Of a stretch of 64,000 nt of DNA, positions 15,089-23,996 are shown piece after piece; the stretch's first letter is position 1, and every line of letters begins with the position of its first letter. The notes below the pieces were generated by a model, which was not told the DNA's origin, did no database searches, and was given only the letters and a program-made list of their open reading frames with translations. The position numbers and the translations under genes are program-made. The stretch covers positions 1 to 64,000 of the forward strand of contig JBDLTZ010000124.1 in assembly GCA_039805565.1 (NCBI GenBank), given 5' to 3'. The DNA is from CALJIC01 sp039805565 (GTDB lineage: Bacteria; Chloroflexota; Chloroflexia; Chloroflexales; Roseiflexaceae).

Positions 15089-16753
15089 ATGTCAATCTAC
15101 CTCCGCGGTGTCGGCGGCGCGCCCGGCCTCGCCATGGGCGCCGTGTCGCGCTGTTTCTCCGAGCACGTGCACTGGTATCACCCTGATCCGGACCCTGAGA
15201 CCGCGCTGCGGCGCCTCGGGGCGGCTCAGGCCGCCGCGGCCGACCAGCTGCGCACCCTCGCCGAGCAGCTCCGCGCCGAGGGCCACGAGGAGGAGGCCGG
15301 CATCTTCGACGCCCAGTCGATGCTGGCCGAGGACGCGTACCTCTCCGATGAGGTCGGCCGCCGCATGCGCGCCGGACCCTCCGCTCTGGAGCCGGCGATC
15401 CTGGCCACTGTGGCGGAGATGCGCACGACCCTCGCGCTGCTCGACGACCCCTACCTGCGCGACCGGGCCGGCGACATGGACGCGGTGGGGCGGCTGGTGC
15501 TCGCGGCGCTCCGCAGCGAGACGCGTGACTTTCGTAACCTGCCGCCGGGCGCGATCGTGGTCGCCGACGACCTCTCGCCGGCCGAGGTGATGGCGCTGCG
15601 CGGCGGCCCCGCCACCGGCTTCGCGATCGCCGAGGGCGGCCCTACCAGCCACACGGTCATCCTGGCGCGCGCCTTCAGTATCCCAGCAGTGGTTGGGCTT
15701 GGCCCTGCCATCCTCTCGCTGCGTAATGGGGCCGCGCTGATCCTGGACGGCGACGCCTCGCTGGCCATCGTGGAGGCCGACCCAGCCGATCGAGAGCTGT
15801 ACGAGCAGCGTATCGTCGGCCACAACGCGGCCGTGGAGCGGCGCCGTGCCCTGCGCAGCGAGCCCGGGCGCACGGCTGACGCGCACCCGGTGGCGCTGCT
15901 GGCCAACATCGGCCGGCCCGAGGAGGCGCGCATCGCGCTGGAGCAGGGGGCCGAGGGGGTGGGGCTCTTCCGCACCGAGTTCTTGTTCCTCGATCGCCCC
16001 ACACCGCCCTCCGAGGAGGAGCAGTTCGCCGCGTACTGTGAGACGCTGCGCGTGATGGACGGGCGCGTGGTGGTTGCCCGCACCCTCGACGTCGGCGGCG
16101 ACAAGCAGCTCCCCTACCTCGGCCTGCCGCACGAGGTCAACCCGGCCCTCGGGGTGCGCGGCCTGAGGCTCTGCATGCGCCGGCCGGACCTGTTCCACGT
16201 CCAGGTGCGCGCGCTGCTGCGCGCAGCCGTCTTTGGCGACCTGTGGCTCATGCTACCGATGGTCGCCACGCCCGAAGACCTCGTGTGGGCGCGCGCCGCA
16301 ATCCACGCCGCCGCCGAGTCCCTCGCGCGCGAAGGACTCCCCCACCGCGTCGATATCCCCGTGGGCATTATGGTGGAGACCCCCGCCGCCGCGATGCTGG
16401 CCGACCGCCTGGCCTACGATGCGGCCTTCTTCAGCATCGGCAGCAACGACCTGGCGCAGTACACCCTCGCGGCGGACCGCTCCTCCGGGGAGCTGATGGC
16501 GCGCTATCCGCACACCTCGCCTGCGGTGCTGCGCCTGATCGCTCAGACCGTCACCGCTGCGCTCCGGGCGGGCATCCGGGTGGGTGTCTGCGGCGAGCTC
16601 GCCGCCCTGCCGGATGTGGCCGCGGCCCTTGTGGGCATGGGGATCAACAGCCTGAGCATGTCGCCCGCTGCCATCCCGGCGGTGAAGGAGCACCTGCGCG
16701 ACCTGAGCCTGGCTCAGGCTCGCTCGCTCGCGCGTAGGATACTAGCGGAGTAG
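15089..16753 (+). CDS. ptsI: PTS enzyme I (PEP-protein phosphotransferase)
   Basis: 554 residues. Enzyme I autophosphorylates from PEP and passes phosphate to HPr. The phosphorylated histidine is H188 in EGGPTSHTVILARAFSIPAVVG. The C-terminal PEP-binding barrel has GVGLFRTEFLFLDR, TLDVGGDKQLPYL, GIMVETPAAAMLAD, FFSIGSNDLAQYTLAADR and the active cysteine in GVCGELA. Start ATG at 15089 (an earlier in-frame codon at 15026 overlaps HPr). Its last position makes the operon a complete PEP-to-dihydroxyacetone relay. No convincing terminator follows. Confidence 0.95.
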   Translation: MSIYLRGVGGAPGLAMGAVSRCFSEHVHWYHPDPDPETALRRLGAAQAAAADQLRTLAEQLRAEGHEEEAGIFDAQSMLAEDAYLSDEVGRRMRAGPSALEPAILATVAEMRTTLALLDDPYLRDRAGDMDAVGRLVLAALRSETRDFRNLPPGAIVVADDLSPAEVMALRGGPATGFAIAEGGPTSHTVILARAFSIPAVVGLGPAILSLRNGAALILDGDASLAIVEADPADRELYEQRIVGHNAAVERRRALRSEPGRTADAHPVALLANIGRPEEARIALEQGAEGVGLFRTEFLFLDRPTPPSEEEQFAAYCETLRVMDGRVVVARTLDVGGDKQLPYLGLPHEVNPALGVRGLRLCMRRPDLFHVQVRALLRAAVFGDLWLMLPMVATPEDLVWARAAIHAAAESLAREGLPHRVDIPVGIMVETPAAAMLADRLAYDAAFFSIGSNDLAQYTLAADRSSGELMARYPHTSPAVLRLIAQTVTAALRAGIRVGVCGELAALPDVAAALVGMGINSLSMSPAAIPAVKEHLRDLSLAQARSLARRILAE

Positions 16754-16794
16754 TGCTAGATCGCACAAATGATCTACCGCCAGCCGACTCGCCG

Positions 16795-16803
16795 TGATAT
16801 AAT
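16795..16803 (+). promoter_or_regulatory. Extended -10 promoter of the kinase gene
   Basis: TGATATAAT, an extended -10 (TGnTATAAT) with no clear -35, about 40 bases before the kinase ATG. Confidence 0.6.
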
Positions 16804-16842
16804 CAGACTCACGAGACGATACCTCGCGACGAAGAGCAGCAC

Positions 16843-18975
16843 ATGGCGAACTTCCCACAGGCAATCGGTAACTACACGCTCGAGCGTCAGATCGGCAAAG
16901 GTGGCATGAGCCAGGTCTGGCTTGCGCGCCACCGCACGCTCGAAGATCGGCTGGTGGCGGTTAAGCTGCTGGTCAACCAGGACCCCGAGTGGGAGGACCG
17001 CTTCAACCGGGAGGCGAACATCACCAGCCGCCTCCGGCACGAGTGCATTGTCCAGATCTACGACCACGGCTACCACCCCCCGTACCACTACACGGTCATG
17101 GAGTACGTCCCCGGCGGGGCGCTGCGCGATATTGTGCGTGAGCGCAAGCCCCTGCCGCTGGAGACGGCACTGCACGTCTTCCGCCGCGCCGGCGCAGCGC
17201 TCGACTACGCCCACGCCCACGGTGTCATTCACCGCGACGTGTCGCCCGGCAACATCCTGATCGAGCAGGGCACCGGGCGCGTGCTGCTGACTGATTTCGG
17301 CATCGCGCGGGAGACGGGCAAGGCCGGCGTGACCACGATCAACAAGGTGATGGGCACGCCTGGCTACCTCTCGCCCGAGCACGCTTCCTCCGCCACAGCG
17401 GTGACGCATCTCTCGGACCTTTACTCGCTCGGGGTGGTGCTGTTCGAGATGCTGGCCGGCGCGCTGCCCTGGGACCATAATCCTGGCATGGCCGACCAGA
17501 CCGGCGGGCCGTTCGTGCCGCCGATGTCGCTGCGATCCCGCGGCATCGAGGGCCTGCCGCACGACGTGGATGTCGTGATCCAGACGATGCTGGCGCTCGA
17601 CCCTGCCAAGCGGCACCCGAGCGCGCAGGCGGCGATCGATGAGCTCGAGCGGGTGCTGCACCGCCACTCGGCGACGACCACGGTGGTGCCCGCGGCTGGC
17701 ACAGTGGGTGCTCCGGCGCCGCTCCCCTCCGCGCCGCCCTCCCTCGCCCCGGCCCAGCCCGCCGAGCCGCACCCCGTCGAGAAGGTGCTCGGCCTGGACC
17801 TGCTCAAGGCCCCGATGCAGGAGGCGCGCCGGCTGGCCGAGCAGCTCGCCGACCCGCAGGAGATCGCGCTGCTGCTGGATCAGTGGAGCCGCGAGGGGCG
17901 CTTCCGCCGCCGCCTGCTCGGGCGCCAGGCGCGGCTGCGGCGCGTGCTGACGCAGAACGTCTACTTCTACACGCTGCGGGTGCTCTACGAGACGCGCGAT
18001 CCGGAGAAGCTGGTGGAGGAGCCGGACTACAAGGCCGCCGCGATCCCGCTGGAGCGGGTGCTGGACCGCTGGGGGGTCGAGCTGCCGGCGCCGAAAGGGT
18101 TCGCGGACGAGCCCGGCGGGCACGTGCGGATCCCCGGGTCCACGCGGGTGATCTCCTGCGTGGGGTGCAAGGGGGTCGGGCGGGTGACATGCACGCGCTG
18201 CAAGGGCCAGCAGCGGATCGTCGTGCCGCGTACCCAGGGCGCGGGCGTGGGCTCCGGGGCGCGCGGCACGATGCGGGCGGCGACCACCGGGGGCGGCGCG
18301 GGGTCTCCAGCTCCGGCTGGGGCTGTCGTGGGCGGGGATGTGGCCGCGGCTGACGCTACAGCGCTGGTGCCCTGCCCCGATTGCCAGGGCACCGGTGGGC
18401 TGCGCTGCGAGCGCTGCGACGGCGTGAGCCGGCTGATCCAGTACAGCACCGTGCAGTGGCGCCGCTCGGCAGCCGAGCTCGACGCCAACGACGACCTCCC
18501 GCGCGTGGACGAGCAGTGGCTGCGGCGGACGTGCAAGGCGCGCGAGGTGTACCGCGAGCGGCACAAGGGCGGCTTCCGCGGCGAGTGGCAGATCGTGCCG
18601 GGCCTCTCCGAGCTGGTGAAGCAGGCCGAGAAGCGGCTCGACCAGAACACGCACGTGGCACAGAGTGAGCTGACGATCACGTTCATCCCGGTGACGGAGA
18701 TCGTCTTCGACCTGGGAGAGCCACCCCCCTCCTCGTTACCGGAGGCGCCGCCCGCAGTGGCCAAGGCGAAGGGCAAGGGGAAGGCCGCCGGCAAGCCGAA
18801 GGGCACCCTTAAGCGCGCCGCTGACTCCGGGCTGTACCGCTGGCATATCTACGGGTTCGAGCGCCGCCTGCCGAAGGACTGGCGCTTCCTCAACTGGGAC
18901 CGCGTGACATGGCTGCTCCTGAGCGTCGCGCTGGCGGTACTGACGATCCTACTGGTGCTGACGGCGCTGAGGTAG
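16843..18975 (+). CDS. Ser/Thr protein kinase with DnaJ-type zinc motifs and C-terminal membrane anchor
   Basis: 710 residues. The Hanks-type kinase domain is at about 11-270, with the glycine loop IGKGGMSQVW, catalytic K41, HRDVSPGN (D132) and DFG (D151). A Pro/Ala linker leads to a helical region (about 310-420). Then come two separated pairs of CxxCxG-type motifs (CVGCKGVGRVTCTRCKG about 440-457 and CPDCQGTGGLRCERCDG about 508-525), like the DnaJ cysteine-rich zinc domain, split by a Gly/Ala-rich insert. The C-terminus has one membrane segment (WLLLSVALAVLTILLVLTAL), so the kinase faces the cytoplasm on a tail anchor. No PASTA domain is present. The combination looks unusual; its targets are unknown. 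Confidence 0.9.
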   Translation: MANFPQAIGNYTLERQIGKGGMSQVWLARHRTLEDRLVAVKLLVNQDPEWEDRFNREANITSRLRHECIVQIYDHGYHPPYHYTVMEYVPGGALRDIVRERKPLPLETALHVFRRAGAALDYAHAHGVIHRDVSPGNILIEQGTGRVLLTDFGIARETGKAGVTTINKVMGTPGYLSPEHASSATAVTHLSDLYSLGVVLFEMLAGALPWDHNPGMADQTGGPFVPPMSLRSRGIEGLPHDVDVVIQTMLALDPAKRHPSAQAAIDELERVLHRHSATTTVVPAAGTVGAPAPLPSAPPSLAPAQPAEPHPVEKVLGLDLLKAPMQEARRLAEQLADPQEIALLLDQWSREGRFRRRLLGRQARLRRVLTQNVYFYTLRVLYETRDPEKLVEEPDYKAAAIPLERVLDRWGVELPAPKGFADEPGGHVRIPGSTRVISCVGCKGVGRVTCTRCKGQQRIVVPRTQGAGVGSGARGTMRAATTGGGAGSPAPAGAVVGGDVAAADATALVPCPDCQGTGGLRCERCDGVSRLIQYSTVQWRRSAAELDANDDLPRVDEQWLRRTCKAREVYRERHKGGFRGEWQIVPGLSELVKQAEKRLDQNTHVAQSELTITFIPVTEIVFDLGEPPPSSLPEAPPAVAKAKGKGKAAGKPKGTLKRAADSGLYRWHIYGFERRLPKDWRFLNWDRVTWLLLSVALAVLTILLVLTALR

Positions 18976-19162
18976 CCTCGGCTCTGGGGTGGGGAGGATG
19001 ACATTCCCCCTGCCCCCTCCTTGTGTTACCCCTACCACTCCGCAAGCCGCAGAGATATCGTGCCCCTCGATCGACCATGGCCCAGACCAAGCCGCTTGTC
19101 TGGCGGAGGCCCGCGTCTTGCGTTTGTCGCGGTTGGGTAGATACGAGTGCGGAGTTTGATCG

Positions 19163-19168
19163 TATAAT
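19163..19168 (+). promoter_or_regulatory. -10 element of the glycosyltransferase gene
   Basis: TATAAT lies three bases before an in-frame ATG at 19171. Transcription would begin after that ATG, which argues for the downstream ATG at 19228 as the true start. No convincing -35 is visible. Confidence 0.55.
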
Positions 19169-19227
19169 CTATGGATGTCTCGGGGTCACGCCAGCACCCG
19201 GCAGAGAAGAGGGAGAAGCTCAAGACC

Positions 19228-20487
19228 ATGCGGATCGCCATGCTCAGCGTTCACAGCAGCCCGCTCGCCACGCTCGGTGGCAAGGAGGCGGGCGGCATGA
19301 ACGTATATGTCCGCGAGCTCAGCCGCGAGCTAGGCCGGCGCGGCATCTCAGTGGATATCTTCACGCGGGCGCAAGACCCATCAGTGCCGATGGTCGTGTC
19401 GCTGGACCGCGGGGTGCGGGTGGTGAACCTGCACGCCGGCCCCGCCGCGCCGTACGACAAGAACTGGCTGCTGGCTTACCTGCCGGAGTTCATCGGGCGA
19501 GCGCGCTGCTTCGCCGACGGCGAGGACCTGGCCTACGACATGATCCACAGCCACTACTTCATCTCGGGCGAGGCCGGGCTTGCGCTGCGGCGCAGCTGGG
19601 GCACGCCGGTGGTGCATATGTTCCATACGCTCGGCGCCATGAAGAATCAGGTGGCGCGCGGCGCTGAGGAGCGCGAGACGCAGGAGCGGGTGGCGATCGA
19701 GCGCCGCCTGATGGACGAGGTAGACGCTGTAGTGGCCGCCACCCCGCTCGATAAGGCCCAGATGGTGTGGCACTACGGCGCCGACGCGTCGCGCATCCGT
19801 GTAGCGCCCTGCGGCGTAGACCTGCGCCGCTTCCACCCGCGCGATATGGCTGCGGCCCGCGCCGCGCTGGACCTGCCCGCGCCACCGCACAAGCTGGTGC
19901 TGCTGGTGGGGCGCATCGAGCCGCTCAAGGGGATCGATGCGCTGATCGAGGCCACAGGTCTGCTGCTCCAGCGCCGCCCCGAGTGGCGCGGCCAGCTCAC
20001 GGCACTGGTGGTGGGCGGCGGCGGCGAGGGCGAGCGCTCGCGCTGGAACACCGAGCAGCGCCGGCTCGACGCGCTGCGCGCCGAAATGGGCCTGCAGGAC
20101 GCGGTGCGGTTCCTCGGGGCGCGCACGCAGGAGCAGCTCCCGCAGCTGTACGCCGCCGCCGATGTGACGACTATGCCCTCGCACTATGAGTCGTTCGGCA
20201 TGGCCGCGCTCGAGGGTCTCGCCAGCGGGCGCCCGGTGGTAGCCACGAGCGCCGGTGGCCCTGCCTTCATCGTCGAGGACGGCGTGAGCGGCCTGCTGAC
20301 CCCGCCGAACGACTCGGAGGCGCTGGCCGACCGTCTGGAGCGCGTGCTTGCCGACGACGAGCTGCGGGCTGAGATGGGGCAGGCGGCTGCCGACCGATCG
20401 CAGCGCTTCAGTTGGTCCCACGTGGCCGGCGAGGTGCTCCAGGTCTACCACGAGTCGCTGGCGTCCCGTCGGCGCGCGGCTGTGTAG
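19228..20487 (+). CDS. GT4-family glycosyltransferase (MshA/sucrose-phosphate-synthase-like)
   Basis: 419 residues, GT-B retaining glycosyltransferase. The N-terminus MRIAMLSVHSSPLATLGGKEAGGMNVYVRELSREL closely follows the pattern of MshA (inositol-phosphate N-acetylglucosaminyltransferase) and sucrose phosphate synthases. The donor-binding C-terminal half has LVGRIEPLKGIDALIEA, TMPSHYESFGMAALEGLASGRPVVAT and the EX7E-type segment. The acceptor cannot be told from sequence. The start is placed at 19228 because the -10 at 19163 lies too close to the earlier ATG. No partner genes for mycothiol or sucrose synthesis are adjacent. Confidence 0.88.
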   Translation: MRIAMLSVHSSPLATLGGKEAGGMNVYVRELSRELGRRGISVDIFTRAQDPSVPMVVSLDRGVRVVNLHAGPAAPYDKNWLLAYLPEFIGRARCFADGEDLAYDMIHSHYFISGEAGLALRRSWGTPVVHMFHTLGAMKNQVARGAEERETQERVAIERRLMDEVDAVVAATPLDKAQMVWHYGADASRIRVAPCGVDLRRFHPRDMAAARAALDLPAPPHKLVLLVGRIEPLKGIDALIEATGLLLQRRPEWRGQLTALVVGGGGEGERSRWNTEQRRLDALRAEMGLQDAVRFLGARTQEQLPQLYAAADVTTMPSHYESFGMAALEGLASGRPVVATSAGGPAFIVEDGVSGLLTPPNDSEALADRLERVLADDELRAEMGQAAADRSQRFSWSHVAGEVLQVYHESLASRRRAAV

Positions 20488-20510
20488 TTTCTCTGGGGCG
20501 GTTTGTGCGG

Positions 20511-20516
20511 TACAAT
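20511..20516 (+). promoter_or_regulatory. -10 element of the serine hydrolase gene
   Basis: TACAAT sits 20 bases before the ATG at 20537, in the short gap after the glycosyltransferase. The -35 region (TTTCTC) is poor. Confidence 0.4.
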
Positions 20517-20536
20517 GCGGCAGGATCCACAGAGCG

Positions 20537-21871
20537 ATGCACCCACAACGTCCAATGAACCGTAGACTGACACGCAGCCGCCGCACTCTGTCGCGCCGCC
20601 CGTCCTTCGGCGCCCCCTGGCTCCGGCTGCTCATCGTGGCCGGCCTCTCTGTCATCGTGCTGCTGACGACCTGCCGGGCCCCCGCCACAACGCTGCACCT
20701 GGCCAGCGCGCCGGTTGCTCCCGCGGCGGGGGTATCGTCGCCGCCGGTGAGCCTCCAGGCACTCCCGACGGTGACGCCGGGCGCAGGGCAAGGGCAGGCC
20801 GCCGAGTCGGGCATTGCCGGCGATGCGCTCCCCCTTGAGCGGCCGGCCCAGGCTCCCGCAGCGCAGCCCGAGTCCACGCCGCGCCCGATCGTCGGGGAGC
20901 TAGGGCAGGCGATCGACCGCTACATGAACGACCTGGTCTCGGCGAAGCTGTTCCACGGCGCGGTGCTGGTGGCGCGCAACGGCGAGGTGGTGCTCAGCAA
21001 GGGGTACGGCATGGCCGATGGCGATGCCGGCCTGGCTAACACCGCGACCACCCGCTTCCGCCTCGCGTCGGTCACGAAGCAGTTCACGGCCATGGCGGTG
21101 CTGATCCTGCAGATGGGCGGCAAGCTCAATGTGGACGACCCAGCATGCCGCTACCTCGACGACTGCCCCGCCGCCTGGCAGCCGGTCACGATTCGCCACC
21201 TGCTCAACCACACCTCGGGGATCGTGGACTACACGGACTTCATGGGCTTCGAGCCCACCGAGATGAACCCAGCCACGCCGCAGCAGCTGGTGGCGCGCTT
21301 CCGCGACCAGCCGCTCGGGTTCGCTCCGGGCGCGCTGTACGACTACTGCAACTCGAACTACGTGCTGCTCGGCCTGGTGATCGAGCGCGCCTCGGGCAAG
21401 CCGTACGCCGACTTTCTGCGCGATGCGATCTTCACGCCCCTGGGGATGAGCGGCACTGGGTACGACCTGAGCGTGGGGCGGATCGAGGCGGGTGCGGTCG
21501 GATACACCTCGTTTGAGCAGAAGTCGGGGTTCCTGGACGCCTCGACGCTCTATGCGGCTGGCGGGCTGTACTCGACGGTCGAGGATATGTGGCGCTGGTC
21601 GCAGGTGATTGGCACGGAGCGCCTGGTGCCGGCCCAGCTCCAGCAGCAGATGTTCACACCTGCGCACATGGGGTACGGCTTCGGCTGGAAGATCGAGCGC
21701 CCGAACGGTCGCCTGCGCTACAGCCATGCCGGCGATATGACCGGCGTGGCGAACTTCGCTGCGATCTACCCGGAGCAGCAGATCGTGGTGATCGTGCTGA
21801 GCAACATGGATTACGCCGACGCCGAGGGGATCAACGGATATATCACAAACCTGGTGTTCAACTCACCGTAG
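20537..21871 (+). CDS. Class C beta-lactamase-family serine hydrolase, secreted or anchored
   Basis: 444 residues. A positively charged N-terminus and one hydrophobic segment (about 32-47, LLIVAGLSVIVLLTTC) indicate export or anchoring. A low-complexity Pro/Ala/Ser linker follows to about residue 125. The catalytic domain has SVTK (SxxK nucleophile motif), YCNSNY (YxN-like) and SHAG (third motif), as in DD-peptidases, esterases and class C beta-lactamases. Peptidoglycan or ester hydrolysis is likely; antibiotic resistance is not implied. The start ATG at 20537 is chosen since the longer frame from 20348 lies inside the upstream glycosyltransferase gene. The 3' end overlaps the convergent rluA-type gene by 14 bases. 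Confidence 0.88.
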   Translation: MHPQRPMNRRLTRSRRTLSRRPSFGAPWLRLLIVAGLSVIVLLTTCRAPATTLHLASAPVAPAAGVSSPPVSLQALPTVTPGAGQGQAAESGIAGDALPLERPAQAPAAQPESTPRPIVGELGQAIDRYMNDLVSAKLFHGAVLVARNGEVVLSKGYGMADGDAGLANTATTRFRLASVTKQFTAMAVLILQMGGKLNVDDPACRYLDDCPAAWQPVTIRHLLNHTSGIVDYTDFMGFEPTEMNPATPQQLVARFRDQPLGFAPGALYDYCNSNYVLLGLVIERASGKPYADFLRDAIFTPLGMSGTGYDLSVGRIEAGAVGYTSFEQKSGFLDASTLYAAGGLYSTVEDMWRWSQVIGTERLVPAQLQQQMFTPAHMGYGFGWKIERPNGRLRYSHAGDMTGVANFAAIYPEQQIVVIVLSNMDYADAEGINGYITNLVFNSP

Positions 21872-22904
21872 GGGGTGGGTCAGGGAGGGTATCGCCCTCC
21901 CTGAAAACTGCCCACCAGGCGGGCAGGGGTGCTCTGATGACCAGCAGTTCGCCGGTGCGGGGGTGGGGTAGCTCCAGGCGGGCGGCGTGCAGCAGGTGGT
22001 GCGGCACGGTTGCCCCGCGCCACTCCGCCGGACCGCCATAGCGCGCATCGCCGAGTAGCGGGTGCCCCAGGTGCGCCAGATGCAGCCGGATCTGGTGCGT
22101 GCGGCCCGTGATCGGGAAGGCGCGCAGCATGGTTGCCCCATCCAGCCGGCGCTCCACCTCGAAGCGCGTGACCATCGACTTCACACGCGAGCCGTTCGGC
22201 AGCTCCTTCCCCACCTCCTCCAGTGGGTAGACGCGGAACAACCCCTGTCGCGAGCGCCCGTGACCGGTCTCGACCACGAACGTGTCCTCGAGCGGCTCCC
22301 CCACGCACACGCAGACGTACTCTTTGTGTACCGCGCCGGCCTCGAAGGCGCGCTGCAGCGCAGGGTTGACGGCCGGGTCTTTGGAGAGCAGCAGCACTCC
22401 GGTGGTGTCGCGGTCCAGCCGGTGCACCAGGTGTACCTTCGCCACAGAGGCCGCAGCGGGCTGTGAGGGAAGGGCTGGGACATCGCGGCTGCTGAGCTGC
22501 GCACGCTCGTTTTCCTCCCTGCTCCCTGTGGCGGTGCGTGCTGCGAGGAGATGCTCCACCGCGCCGCGCAGGTGGCCGTGGGCGTCCCACGGGGTAGACT
22601 CGACGTACACCCCGGCGGGCTTGTCGACTGCGAGGAGGTCGTCGTCCTCGTGCAGCACGTGCTCAGCCCCAAGCGCCACCTCTGCGTAGGCACCGCCAGG
22701 AGGCCGGTGGATAAAGAGCGTGTCGCCCGCGTGAGCCACGAGCGACGCATCGGTGACACGGGCGCGGTTGCGCCACAGGCCCCCGCGCGCCAGCACCTCG
22801 CGCGCGAGCGCCTCATCGCCCAGGGCGCGCGCCGCGATCGCAAGGACGCTCCGGCCGTCCTGCTCAGAGGGGACCGTGAGGCGGATGGGGCCTGCGTCGG
22901 TCAC
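21858..22904 (-). CDS. RluA-family pseudouridine synthase
   Basis: 348 residues. The catalytic aspartate is D164 in VHRLDRDTTGVLLLSKD; the S4-like N-terminal region (GGLWRNRARVTDASLVAHAGD), LLAVDKPAGVYVES, and GRTHQIRLHLAHLGHPLLGD are typical. It isomerises uridine in 23S rRNA or tRNA; the exact site is unknown. Residues about 122-156 form an odd Ser/Ala/Arg-rich stretch ahead of the catalytic motif, encoded by a possible heptad inverted repeat (22458-22533). The 5' end overlaps the rmlB stop by 4 bases, so the two are coupled; the 3' end overlaps the convergent hydrolase gene. Confidence 0.88.
   Translation of the reverse strand: MTDAGPIRLTVPSEQDGRSVLAIAARALGDEALAREVLARGGLWRNRARVTDASLVAHAGDTLFIHRPPGGAYAEVALGAEHVLHEDDDLLAVDKPAGVYVESTPWDAHGHLRGAVEHLLAARTATGSREENERAQLSSRDVPALPSQPAAASVAKVHLVHRLDRDTTGVLLLSKDPAVNPALQRAFEAGAVHKEYVCVCVGEPLEDTFVVETGHGRSRQGLFRVYPLEEVGKELPNGSRVKSMVTRFEVERRLDGATMLRAFPITGRTHQIRLHLAHLGHPLLGDARYGGPAEWRGATVPHHLLHAARLELPHPRTGELLVIRAPLPAWWAVFREGDTLPDPPPTVS
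21881..21903. other. Hairpin at the convergent gene ends
   Basis: CAGGGAGGG and CCCTCCCTG form a perfect 9-bp stem with a TATCG loop just after the hydrolase stop and inside the last codons of the rluA-type gene. It may stop plus-strand transcription, but it is followed by AAAA rather than T. Confidence 0.4.
22458..22533. repeat. Possible heptad inverted repeat inside the rluA-type gene
   Basis: GGGCTGT, GAGGGAA, GGGCTGG (22458-22478) face TCCTCCC, TGCTCCC, TGTGGCG (22513-22533). The arms are roughly complementary and in 7-base register. It encodes the atypical residues before the catalytic motif. It is weaker than the hicDH cases. Confidence 0.5.
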
Positions 22905-23914
22905 GCGCGCTCAACGTACTGCTTGCGGTAGTACTCGAGGTACTCCCCGGTCTTGATCGGGCGCCACCAGGCCTCGTTCTCCACGTACCAGCGCACCGTC
23001 TTCTCCAGCGCCTCGTCGAAGGTGTGACGGCTGGACCAGCCGAGCGCGCGGAGCTTGCTGGTGTCCAGCGCGTAGCGTCGATCGTGGCCGGCGCGGTCCG
23101 GCACGAAGGTGATCAGGCTGTGGGGCTTGCCGAGGATGTCCAGCAGCTTGCGCGCCATGTCGATGTTGTGCGTCTCGACGCCGGTGCCGACGTTGTAGAA
23201 CTCGCCCGGCGCGCCCTTGTGGAGCACCACGTCGATCCCCTCGCAGTGGTCCAGCACGTACTGGTAGTCGCGCATCTGCATGCCGTCGCCGTAGATCGGC
23301 AGCGGGATGTCGTCGATCGCGTTGGTGGCGAACAGCGGCACGGCCTTCTCGGGGTAGTGGAAGGGACCGATGTTGTTCGAGCCGCGGGTGGTGGTGGTGT
23401 GCAGCCCGTAGGTGACGTGGTAGGCGTACACCAGGTGCTCGGCGCCCGCCTTGCTGGCCGAGTACGGGCTGCGCGGCTCGAGCGGGTCGCCCTCCTTCGA
23501 GCGCTGAGGCGCGGGGATGGTGCCATAGACCTCATCGGTGCTGATCTGGTGGAAGCGCGGCAGCTTGAGCTCGCGGGCCACCTCGAGCAGCACCCAGGTG
23601 CCGTTGACGTTGGTGCTGATCACCGCATCGGGCGTCATGATCGAGCGATCCACGTGGGTCTCGGCCGCGAAGTTGACGATCGTGTCGATCTCGTGGGCCT
23701 GGACGGCGGCGCGCACAGCCGCCATATCGCAGATGTCGCCATGAACAAACGCGAAGCGCGGGTTGCCCTTGGCGCGCTCGAGGTTCTCCAGCCGGCCCGC
23801 GTACGTGAGCTTATCAAAGACGACAATGTGGTAGTCGGGGTACTTCTCCAGCATATAGTGGACGAAGTTGCTGCCGATGAAGCCGGCGCCGCCAGTGATG
23901 AGCAGCTTCTGCAT
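22901..23914 (-). CDS. rmlB: dTDP-glucose 4,6-dehydratase
   Basis: 337-residue SDR enzyme that converts dTDP-glucose to dTDP-4-keto-6-deoxyglucose, the branch point for rhamnose and other deoxysugars. The NAD motif ITGGAGFIGSNFVHYML is at 6-22, and NFAAETHVDRS, STDEVYG, YSASKAGAEHL (Tyr/Lys pair) and RGSNNIGPFHYPEKAVPLF are classic RmlB motifs. Length is standard. It has its own promoter (23962-23989, minus). The other rml genes are not adjacent. It may supply sugars for the surface polysaccharide locus further right. Confidence 0.94.
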   Translation of the reverse strand: MQKLLITGGAGFIGSNFVHYMLEKYPDYHIVVFDKLTYAGRLENLERAKGNPRFAFVHGDICDMAAVRAAVQAHEIDTIVNFAAETHVDRSIMTPDAVISTNVNGTWVLLEVARELKLPRFHQISTDEVYGTIPAPQRSKEGDPLEPRSPYSASKAGAEHLVYAYHVTYGLHTTTTRGSNNIGPFHYPEKAVPLFATNAIDDIPLPIYGDGMQMRDYQYVLDHCEGIDVVLHKGAPGEFYNVGTGVETHNIDMARKLLDILGKPHSLITFVPDRAGHDRRYALDTSKLRALGWSSRHTFDEALEKTVRWYVENEAWWRPIKTGEYLEYYRKQYVERA

Positions 23915-23961
23915 GATATCTCCCGCGGGGAGCCTGGCTCCCTTTTCATAACGCTGCGAGA

Positions 23962-23989
23962 GTGTAGCATACCGCGCTGTGCTGTCAAT
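23962..23989 (-). promoter_or_regulatory. Promoter of rmlB
   Basis: On the minus strand TTGACA (23989-23984), 16-base spacer, and TGC-TACACT (-10 at 23967-23962). It is almost identical to the lysine operon promoter. Confidence 0.75.
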
Positions 23990-23996
23990 GACAAAG

